A stretch of 64,000 bases of DNA from Flavobacterium swingsii (GTDB lineage: Bacteria > Bacteroidota > Bacteroidia > Flavobacteriales > Flavobacteriaceae): assembly GCF_900111965.1 (NCBI RefSeq), contig NZ_FOJT01000006.1, positions 186,001 to 250,000 of the forward strand. Direction: 5' to 3'. The notes below the pieces were generated by a model. That model was not told where the DNA came from. It saw only the letters and a list, made by a program, of their open reading frames with translations, and made no database searches. A program made the position numbers and the translations under genes. Positions 42,801-49,259 of the stretch are shown piece by piece (position 1 is the first letter of the stretch; each line of letters starts with the position of its first letter).

Positions 42801-42844
42801 TCCGCGATTTCGCGATAGCGAATCCGTTTAATCCGCGTTCAATT
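42786..42844 (+). repeat. Right inverted-repeat arm of the GxxExxY unit
   Basis: Contains aatccgttttaatccgcg, a mini-hairpin (tttcgcgatagcgaa) and aatccgtttaatccgcgttc. The reverse complement matches the left arm (gaacgcgga, then acggatt). It overlaps the stop codon of the GxxExxY gene. Confidence 0.8.
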
Positions 42845-42853
42845 AATATAATT

Positions 42854-43183
42854 ATGGATTTACAAGACCAACTAAAAAACCTTTTTCCTAATCACGAACC
42901 AGCTCCTGAAGAAGCAATTCCGGAAGTAGAACACGAATTATATGTTCAAAAAGAACCTATGATTTGCAAATACGAAAAACGAAAAGGAAAAGCAACTACC
43001 ATTATTGAAGGTTACGAAGGAAGCGACGAGGATTTTAAAATTCTGGCCAAAGAAATAAAAACCAAACTCAGCGTTGGCGGAACTTTCAAAGACGATTCAA
43101 TAATAATTCAAGGAGATTACCGTGACAAAATCATGGAAATACTAAAAATAAAAGGATTTAAAGTAAAACGTGTTGGAGGATAA
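42854..43183 (+). CDS. SUI1/eIF1-like translation initiation factor (YciH family)
   Basis: This 109-residue protein has an acidic N-terminal tail and a SUI1 domain: KYEKRKGKATTIIEGYEGSDED near residue 36, then GGTFKDDSIIIQGDYRDKIMEILKIKGF. In bacteria YciH-type proteins bind the 30S subunit and can influence start-codon selection, especially under stress. It lies between the GxxExxY unit and a nucleoside phosphorylase, with no clear operon partner. Confidence 0.92.
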   Translation: MDLQDQLKNLFPNHEPAPEEAIPEVEHELYVQKEPMICKYEKRKGKATTIIEGYEGSDEDFKILAKEIKTKLSVGGTFKDDSIIIQGDYRDKIMEILKIKGFKVKRVGG

Positions 43184-43245
43184 ATAATTACAAATTACGA
43201 TAAAATAATAACTTAGTGAACTTTGCGGTTAAAAAAAATAAAAAA

Positions 43246-44112
43246 ATGATAAAATCATCAGAATTAATACTAAACCCAGACGGAAGTGTATATCACTTAA
43301 ACCTACTTCCTGAAAACATTGCAAACGACATCATCTTTGTAGGTGATCAAGAACGCGTATCAAAAATTACACAGCATTTCGATAGTATCGAATTTTCTAC
43401 TCAAAAAAGAGAATTTAAAACAGAAACCGGAATGTATAAAGGCAAAAGAATTACAGTACAATCAACAGGAATTGGTCCAGATAACATCGATATTGTTTTT
43501 AATGAATTAGACGCATTAGTAAATGTCGATTTAAAAACCAGAGAGATAAAACCAAATCATACCGCTTTAAATATTGTCCGTATCGGAACTTCAGGTTCTT
43601 TACAAGCCGATATTCCTGTAGATAGTTGGGTTATGAGTAAATATGCTGTTGGATTAGACAATATGCTACGCTCCTATTTAATCGAAGAACATTCTATTGC
43701 CGAATTAGAAGATGCTTTTATCCAACAAACCAATTGGGATTTGCGCAAAGGCCGTCCGACAGTTGTGGCTTGTGACGTAACATTAGAAAACAAAATATAT
43801 TCGGACAAATTTCACAAAGGATTTACAGGAACAGCAGGCGGATTTTACGGACCACAAGGTCGTGTAGTGCGTTTAAACATTCAAGATCCAAACCTAAATA
43901 AAAAAATGGACGCTTTTAATCATAACGGAACCCGCATGACGAATCTCGAAATGGAAACTTCCGCAATTTACGGTTTAGGAAAATTATTGGGACACAACTG
44001 TTTATCATTAAACGCCATCATTGCAAATAGAGCTGTAGGCGAATTTAGTTCAAACCCAGAAAAAACTGTCAATGAGCTAATTGCATATACTTTAGATAAA
44101 TTGATTAAATAA
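43246..44112 (+). CDS. Nucleoside phosphorylase
   Basis: This 288-residue protein belongs to the PNP/UDP phosphorylase family: IIFVGDQERV near the N-terminus, STGIGPDNIDIV, VRIGTSGSLQ and EMETSAIYGLG. It would cleave nucleosides with phosphate for salvage; uridine-type is likely but not certain. I chose the ATG at 43246. The open frame extends ten codons further to a GTG, but those codons come from the repeat word aactttgcggtt and an A-run, so they are probably leader. Confidence 0.9.
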   Translation: MIKSSELILNPDGSVYHLNLLPENIANDIIFVGDQERVSKITQHFDSIEFSTQKREFKTETGMYKGKRITVQSTGIGPDNIDIVFNELDALVNVDLKTREIKPNHTALNIVRIGTSGSLQADIPVDSWVMSKYAVGLDNMLRSYLIEEHSIAELEDAFIQQTNWDLRKGRPTVVACDVTLENKIYSDKFHKGFTGTAGGFYGPQGRVVRLNIQDPNLNKKMDAFNHNGTRMTNLEMETSAIYGLGKLLGHNCLSLNAIIANRAVGEFSSNPEKTVNELIAYTLDKLIK

Positions 44113-44117
44113 TTTTA

Positions 44118-44199
44118 GGAGCTATTTCCCGCCATCCGTTGCAATCTTTTCTTTTTTAAAGGAAAAAAGAAAAGGATTTTCACTGCTGTCTGGGCTAAA
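44118..44199 (+). repeat. Dispersed palindromic element, copy 4
   Basis: Clean full copy: ggagctatttcccgccatcc, gttgcaatctttt, an inner stem of cttttttaaaggaaaaaag type, then aaggattttcactgctgtctgggct. It lies just after the phosphorylase gene. The inner stem differs in sequence from the other copies while the arms agree. Confidence 0.85.
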
Positions 44200-44237
44200 A
44201 AAAGTAAATGACCTAATTGACTATACTTAAATAAAAT

Positions 44238-44296
44238 AAAATCCGCGAAAATCCGCGTCTTTGCTTTAGCAAATCTGCGAAAATCCGCGTTCAAAT
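44238..44296. repeat. Word-hairpin-word repeat (aaaatccgcg) without a gene
   Basis: Two words (atccgcgaaaatccgcg and ctgcgaaaatccgcgtt) flank a mini-hairpin (tttgctttagcaaa). The build is that of the arms around the GxxExxY gene, but here no such gene is present; the repeat forms the leader of the acetyltransferase gene. Confidence 0.75.
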
Positions 44297-44306
44297 TTTT
44301 TACAAT

Positions 44307-44840
44307 ATGAACCTAATCCTAGAAACCGAACGACTTCTTCTTCGTCCGTTTGAATTATCAGATGCTGAAGCATTATTTGATATGGACAAAAATCCTGAAG
44401 TTCATACCTATTTATGGCAAAAACCAATAACAAAAATTGAAGAAGTACACGACTATATCAATATGGTTCGTCAACAGTATTTAGATAATAATATTGGTCG
44501 TTTTTCAACAATCATAAAAGAAACAGGGGAACTAATTGGCTGGACAGGAATAAAATTTGTAACTGGTCATATCGAAAATGGAAACACCAATTTCTATGAT
44601 TATGGCTATCGTCTAAACGAAAAATTTTGGAACAAGGGATATGCCACAGAAGCATCAGTTGCTTGGTTAGATTATGGTTTTAATACAATGAAAATCGATA
44701 AAATGAACGCTTATACACATTTTGATAATGGTGCATCAAATCATATTTTGCAAAAAGTAGGCATGAATTTCATCGAAGATTATTTAGATGAACACGGCGC
44801 TCCTTGGAAATGGTGGCAAATGAAAAACCCAAATTTGTAA
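44307..44840 (+). CDS. GNAT-family N-acetyltransferase (RimJ/RimL-type)
   Basis: This 177-residue protein has the GNAT fold typical of ribosomal-protein or small-molecule acetyltransferases: ETERLLLRPFELSDAEALFDMD at the N-terminus, YDYGYRLNEKFWNKGYATEA (acetyl-CoA binding) near residue 100 and NHILQKVGMNF. The target is unknown. The next gene starts five bases after the stop, so they are likely cotranscribed. Confidence 0.9.
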   Translation: MNLILETERLLLRPFELSDAEALFDMDKNPEVHTYLWQKPITKIEEVHDYINMVRQQYLDNNIGRFSTIIKETGELIGWTGIKFVTGHIENGNTNFYDYGYRLNEKFWNKGYATEASVAWLDYGFNTMKIDKMNAYTHFDNGASNHILQKVGMNFIEDYLDEHGAPWKWWQMKNPNL

Positions 44841-44845
44841 CTATA

Positions 44846-45340
44846 ATGAACTGGCAAGAAACCATAAATTTCGTTAAACAAATTCCTTACGGAAGAAACG
44901 CAAATCGCGAAAATTTTTCTCTAGTAATTTCAGAAAATAAAGGAACTTGTAGTTCTAAACACGCTTATTTAAAAGATTTTGCCAATAAAAATAACATTCC
45001 AAATGTCCAATTAATTGTAGGTATTTATAAAATGACCGAAGCCAATACAAACATTGGAACGATGCTAACAGATAATAATATCAGTTATATTCCAGAAGCG
45101 CATTGTTACTTAAAAATTGACGGAGAAACGGTCGATGTTACTTCAAAAGAAGCCGATTTCGAAAAAATAAAAAGCGATTTACTCGAAGAAATTGAAATCG
45201 AGACTTATCAAGTTGCCGATTTTAAAGTTAATTACCATCAGACATTTATCAAAAACTGGCTAAAAGAATCTAATGCTACTTTTTCTTTCGAAAAAATATG
45301 GGAAATTAGAGAACAATGTATTCAAAAGCTTTCAATATAA
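44846..45340 (+). CDS. Protein of unknown function, 164 residues
   Basis: I set the start at the ATG 44846 because an upstream in-frame ATG (44804) would overlap the acetyltransferase gene by 37 bases. The protein is soluble and has KGTCSSKHAYLKDFA near residue 30 and PEAHCYLKIDGETVDVTS near 85, where a Cys, His and Asp stand in an order reminiscent of transglutaminase-like folds. That is only a loose resemblance. It is followed within 31 bases by the reductase-like gene. Confidence 0.72.
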   Translation: MNWQETINFVKQIPYGRNANRENFSLVISENKGTCSSKHAYLKDFANKNNIPNVQLIVGIYKMTEANTNIGTMLTDNNISYIPEAHCYLKIDGETVDVTSKEADFEKIKSDLLEEIEIETYQVADFKVNYHQTFIKNWLKESNATFSFEKIWEIREQCIQKLSI

Positions 45341-45371
45341 AACTACATTTGTCTTTCAGAAGAAAACTACA

Positions 45372-46496
45372 ATGAAAATAATTCTTACAGGAGCAACAGG
45401 CGTTTTAGGATCTCATATTATGTATGAAATTTTAGAGCTTTTTATCAATAATTCTATCGATGGAAAACTATTCCTTATCACCAGAAATAAAGGAAAAAAT
45501 TCAGCCAAAGACAGAATAAATGAACTTTTATCGAGTAGTTATACGCCTCAAATTCTTGTTGAAAAAGGATTAGAAAAATTACATTCTTATTTAGAAATTA
45601 TCGATACTGATTTGTCTGAAATTAGGGATAATAACGCCGAAAAAATTCGCGGCGCTTACTTTATTCATTCCGCAGGTTATGTTAATTTATCGACTGATGA
45701 AGATCAAAAAGAAAAAATATTTAACGAAAATGCGCAAATCACAAAAGACATTTTTAATACATTTTCTCCATTCATCAAAAAATTTATTTATATCAGTACA
45801 GCATTTTCATCAGGAATTAGAAACGGACTTATAGACAACGATTTTCATAATTTAAATTTTATCCCAGAACACCGAAATGCCTACGAAAATGCAAAATTTC
45901 ATTCAGAAAGTTTTGTAAAACAGCAATGCAAAATTTTGGGATTACCATATCAAATTCTTCGTCCAAGCGTCATTGGAGGGAAAATGTTAGGAAAAGAGAA
46001 CAATTATTTTATTCCTAAATATATGGTATTTTACCTTTTGGCAAAATTTTTCCACTTTACAGCACAACGAAAAAATGAACAAGAAAATGTTCGATTTCAA
46101 ATAAATGAAGAAACAGGATTAAACATTATTCCGGTCGATTATGTGGCAAAAGTAATTGTAAATTCTTTTCAAAGAGAAGATATTCAGCAACTTAACATTG
46201 TACACAACAAAAGTTTTAATATCGTAAAAGGACTGCAACTGATTATGCAAGAAGTTGGTTATACAAATTTCAGTTTAATTCAGAATACACTCGATTTTAA
46301 TTACAAAACCACAATCGAAAAATTATATTATGAAAGCATCGGAAAACATCTAAAACCATATTTCACTACCGATGCCAACGAATATGACACCACTTTATTA
46401 AACTCTATTCTCGAAATTCCTAAACTAGATTCTGAAGCATTTACAAACATGATTCGTTATGCGAGGTTACATAATTTTAAAGATATAAATGTTTAA
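45372..46496 (+). CDS. SDR/thioester-reductase-like NAD(P)-dependent oxidoreductase
   Basis: This 374-residue protein has an extended SDR fold: the dinucleotide motif ILTGATGVLGSHIMYE at residues 4-19, FIYISTAFSSG near 140 and the catalytic Tyr/Lys pair in YENAKFHSE near 175. The pattern resembles the NAD_binding_4 (fatty acyl-CoA or thioester reductase) group. I chose the ATG at 45372, which starts just before the glycine motif; an earlier in-frame ATG at 45273 overlaps the previous gene by 68 bases. Confidence 0.8.
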   Translation: MKIILTGATGVLGSHIMYEILELFINNSIDGKLFLITRNKGKNSAKDRINELLSSSYTPQILVEKGLEKLHSYLEIIDTDLSEIRDNNAEKIRGAYFIHSAGYVNLSTDEDQKEKIFNENAQITKDIFNTFSPFIKKFIYISTAFSSGIRNGLIDNDFHNLNFIPEHRNAYENAKFHSESFVKQQCKILGLPYQILRPSVIGGKMLGKENNYFIPKYMVFYLLAKFFHFTAQRKNEQENVRFQINEETGLNIIPVDYVAKVIVNSFQREDIQQLNIVHNKSFNIVKGLQLIMQEVGYTNFSLIQNTLDFNYKTTIEKLYYESIGKHLKPYFTTDANEYDTTLLNSILEIPKLDSEAFTNMIRYARLHNFKDINV

Positions 46497-46511
46497 TTTT
46501 TTACTTAAAAA

Positions 46512-47357
46512 ATGACAACAATAAAAATAGCAGGAGTTCCAGAACATTTTAATTTGCCATGGCAATTGAGCATCGAAAATGGCGAATTCGAGGCCGAAAA
46601 CATCAATTTACAATGGGCAGATATTCCTGAAGGAACGGGTAAAATGTGCCAGATGCTTCGTGACAAAGAAACTGACATTGCAGTAATTCTAACTGAAGGA
46701 ATTGTAAAAGATATTGTTACAGGAAACCCGAGTAAAATAGTTCAAATTTATGTACAAAGCCCTTTAATTTGGGGAATTCACGTTGCTGCCAATTCAAAAT
46801 ATCAAAAGCTTTCGGATTTAGAAAACACAAAACCAGCCATTTCAAGATTGGGTTCTGGATCACATTTAATGTCGATTGTAAATGCTCAAAATCAAGGTTG
46901 GAAAACTGATAATTTGCAATTCGAAATCGTAAATACTATCGATGGTGCAGTCGAAGCTTTAACGAACCAAACTGCCGATTATTTTATGTGGGAACGATTC
47001 ATGACAAAACCATTAGTAGATGCTGGAATTTTTAGAAAAATCGCCAATTGCCCTACTCCTTGGCCTTGTTTTGTTATTGCAGTTCGTGAAGAAATTCTTG
47101 ATAAACACCCGAAAATTATCGATAAAATTCTCGAAATCATCAATAAAACTACTTCTGAATTTAAAGAAATTCCAAGTATCAGTAAAACTTTAGCATCAAG
47201 ATACAATCTAAAACTAGAAGATATTGAAGAATGGTTATCGTTAACTGAATGGTCACAAGAGCAATTATCAGAAAAAATGTTAAACAAAGTTCAAAATCAG
47301 TTATTTGAACTATCTATTATTGATAAAAAGGTTACTTTTGAAACGATAGTCAGATAA
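46512..47357 (+). CDS. NMT1/THI5-like periplasmic-binding-protein-fold protein, without signal peptide
   Basis: This 281-residue protein has the type 2 solute-binding fold of NMT1/THI5-like proteins: IKIAGVPEHFNLPWQLSIENGEFE at the N-terminus, VILTEGIVKDIVTGNP, ISRLGSGSHLMSIV and a C-terminal helical region. It has no signal peptide or lipobox, and no ABC permease or ATPase gene is nearby. It may therefore be a cytoplasmic binding protein or enzyme. It is part of a run of closely spaced plus-strand genes. Confidence 0.82.
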   Translation: MTTIKIAGVPEHFNLPWQLSIENGEFEAENINLQWADIPEGTGKMCQMLRDKETDIAVILTEGIVKDIVTGNPSKIVQIYVQSPLIWGIHVAANSKYQKLSDLENTKPAISRLGSGSHLMSIVNAQNQGWKTDNLQFEIVNTIDGAVEALTNQTADYFMWERFMTKPLVDAGIFRKIANCPTPWPCFVIAVREEILDKHPKIIDKILEIINKTTSEFKEIPSISKTLASRYNLKLEDIEEWLSLTEWSQEQLSEKMLNKVQNQLFELSIIDKKVTFETIVR

Positions 47358-47387
47358 TTACGTATTTTTATCGTTTTACAATAAAGA

Positions 47388-48332
47388 ATGTTACAATTCA
47401 CAAAAGAATTTATTAAAAAATGCAAAGAGAAGCTTTCTTTACCAAAGCCTTGGGACAATATTGTCATTTTTTTATTAAATATCTTACTAACTATTCCAAC
47501 ATTTATTATTGTTCACCAAAATTTGGCCAATCCAAATTGGCAACTTCCTATCGATAGAATTTTATTATTTATTGTAATTTTGGTCTGTTTTCAACTTATT
47601 TTAAGAGTACTAAAAACAATCATTGTAATTTGTATTTTCACTTATATCATTGTAGTTTTTTACGGGACAATCTTCGGAGAATATAGTTTTTACAGAGTTT
47701 ACGACGATTATCGTTCTATGATGTACACCATGGAAGAAAATCCGTATCCACAGGATATTATCGTCAGTAAATTATTGCCTTTCCCAAACAAAAATAAAGT
47801 ATTAAGAGCCATCGATTTTCAAAACCCAAAAGTTCGAAATTTTGCATTATCAGCGACTACAAAATATTTTAAAGACACTAAAAAAATAAAGGGATATAGC
47901 AATTACAGAACAACAATTCAGTGTTTTGCGGTATTTAAGGAGATAAAATCACGTTGGAATTATGTAAATGATCCACAAGGAAACAACTACATTGCTTCTG
48001 CATCAGAATCTTTACAACACTTTTCTGGCGATTGCGACGATCACGCCATTCTTATGGCAGCAGGCATAAAAGCTGTAGGCGGAATACCAAGGCTTATTCA
48101 CACAAATGATCATATTTATCCAGAAATGCTAATTGGTAACAAGCGAGATTTACAAAATGTAATGTATCTAATTAAAAAAGTGCTTTTTGTCGAAGAAAGT
48201 AAAGGCAAACAAATTCACTATCACATCGATGAGCGCGGACAAATATGGCTAAATCTAGATTACACAGCCAATTATCCTGGTGGAAAATTTATGAGCGAAG
48301 AAATTCTGGGACAATTAACCTTGAATGATTAG
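47388..48332 (+). CDS. Membrane-anchored transglutaminase-like protein
   Basis: This 314-residue protein has two to three hydrophobic helices in the first ~110 residues (IVIFLLNILLTIPTFIIV, then LLFIVILVCFQLILRVL and IIVICIFTYIIVVFY). They are followed by a transglutaminase-like domain with the catalytic Cys in FSGDCDDHAILMAAG (~residue 214) and a His in IHTNDHIYPEML (~240). It could be a protease or amidase acting at the inner membrane. It ends the plus-strand run; a repeat element follows. Confidence 0.83.
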   Translation: MLQFTKEFIKKCKEKLSLPKPWDNIVIFLLNILLTIPTFIIVHQNLANPNWQLPIDRILLFIVILVCFQLILRVLKTIIVICIFTYIIVVFYGTIFGEYSFYRVYDDYRSMMYTMEENPYPQDIIVSKLLPFPNKNKVLRAIDFQNPKVRNFALSATTKYFKDTKKIKGYSNYRTTIQCFAVFKEIKSRWNYVNDPQGNNYIASASESLQHFSGDCDDHAILMAAGIKAVGGIPRLIHTNDHIYPEMLIGNKRDLQNVMYLIKKVLFVEESKGKQIHYHIDERGQIWLNLDYTANYPGGKFMSEEILGQLTLND

Positions 48333-48360
48333 TAGCACAACCATTGGTTACTTTTCAGCA

Positions 48361-48450
48361 TTATTCCCGCTTTTCGCTTCAATCTTTATACCTGACAGGT
48401 TTTTAAAAACCTGTCAGGTATAAAGGATTTCCACTACAATCGGGGCTAGA
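48361..48450 (+). repeat. Dispersed palindromic element, copy 5, with a nested second palindrome
   Basis: The arms (attcccgcttttcgcttcaatcttt and aaaggatttccactacaatcggggctag) are those of the element family. The inner stem is replaced by the cctgacaggt palindrome (48389-48420), which also stands alone at 1888-1916. This shows that the inner stem is exchangeable. Confidence 0.87.
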
Positions 48451-48487
48451 ATTCATGTTAGAAAATTCTATTAAACATTCTAAAAAA

Positions 48488-49159
48488 TTACCATTCAATT
48501 TCAGTAAAACCATTCGATTTCAAATACTCATTTGTTAATTTAAAATGATTATTTCCAAACCAAAAACCACGATTAGCACTCAGTGGCGAAGGATGTCCAG
48601 TTTCCAAAACTAAATGTTTTTCTCTATTTATTTTACTTCCTTTTTTGTGAGCAAAACTTCCCCAAAGCAGGAAAACAACCTGTTCAGAATGAGTAGAAAC
48701 ATAATCGATTACAGCATCTGTAAAAATATTCCATTTCAAGTGTTTGTGACTGTTAGCCAAATCTTTTCTAACAGTCAACGAAGCGTTTAAAAGTAAAATT
48801 CCTTGCTTTGCCCAAGATTCTAAATTACCAGAAGTTGGCGAAAATATTCGGTCATATTCGGTATTTATTTCGGTAAAAATATTCTTCAATGATGGCGGAA
48901 TTTTCACACCATCATTTACCGAAAAACACAAACCATTAGCTTCTCCATCTCCGTGATAAGGATCTTGACCGATAATTACGACTTTCAAATCTGCAAAATC
49001 ACAAAAATTAAAAGCATTAAAAATTAAATTTTTTGGCGGAAAACAAGTGTAATTTTCATATTCTTCATCAACAACATGCATCAAATCCTGAAAATAAGGT
49101 TTCTCCTTTTCAGTTTCCAAAAAATCAGACCAAGAATTAGCTTTAATTATAGGTAACAT
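48488..49159 (-). CDS. ung: Uracil-DNA glycosylase
   Basis: This 223-residue family 1 enzyme removes uracil from DNA. The water-activating motif GQDPYHG with its Asp is at residues ~62-68, the uracil-binding LLLNASLTVR follows near 120, and the DNA-intercalating HPSPLSANRGF loop lies near 190. The length is normal. It diverges from the MutS2-like gene, so two DNA repair-type genes share the intergenic region. Confidence 0.97.
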   Translation of the reverse strand: MLPIIKANSWSDFLETEKEKPYFQDLMHVVDEEYENYTCFPPKNLIFNAFNFCDFADLKVVIIGQDPYHGDGEANGLCFSVNDGVKIPPSLKNIFTEINTEYDRIFSPTSGNLESWAKQGILLLNASLTVRKDLANSHKHLKWNIFTDAVIDYVSTHSEQVVFLLWGSFAHKKGSKINREKHLVLETGHPSPLSANRGFWFGNNHFKLTNEYLKSNGFTEIEW

Positions 49160-49173
49160 TCGTTATTTTTTTA

Positions 49174-49181
49174 CAAATATA
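49174..49181 (-). promoter_or_regulatory. Putative -7 box (TAnnTTTG)
   Basis: On the minus strand TATATTTG lies 14 bases before the ung ATG, an exact match to the Bacteroidota -7 element with a very short leader. Confidence 0.5.
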
Positions 49182-49196
49182 ATCACTTTGATTCAT

Positions 49197-49258
49197 TACT
49201 ACTTCTAAACTTTGTAACTTTGAGCCTTTGCAACTTAGAACCATTGCAGCCTTAAAAA
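49197..49258. repeat. Word-repeat leader (aactttg-type) before mutS2-like gene
   Basis: Drifting copies of a word (taaactttgtaactttgagcc, tttgcaacttag, ccattgcagcc) fill the space up to an A-run and the ATG. The build matches the leaders at 267-352 and 31612-31668. Confidence 0.6.
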
Positions 49259-49259
49259 A

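Noticed and set aside
43216..43245. Ten extra codons from a GTG before the nucleoside phosphorylase ATG
   Set aside because: They are encoded by the repeat word aactttgcggtt and an A-run, and give a Lys/Asn-rich tail without homology; the ATG at 43246 fits the family N-terminus.
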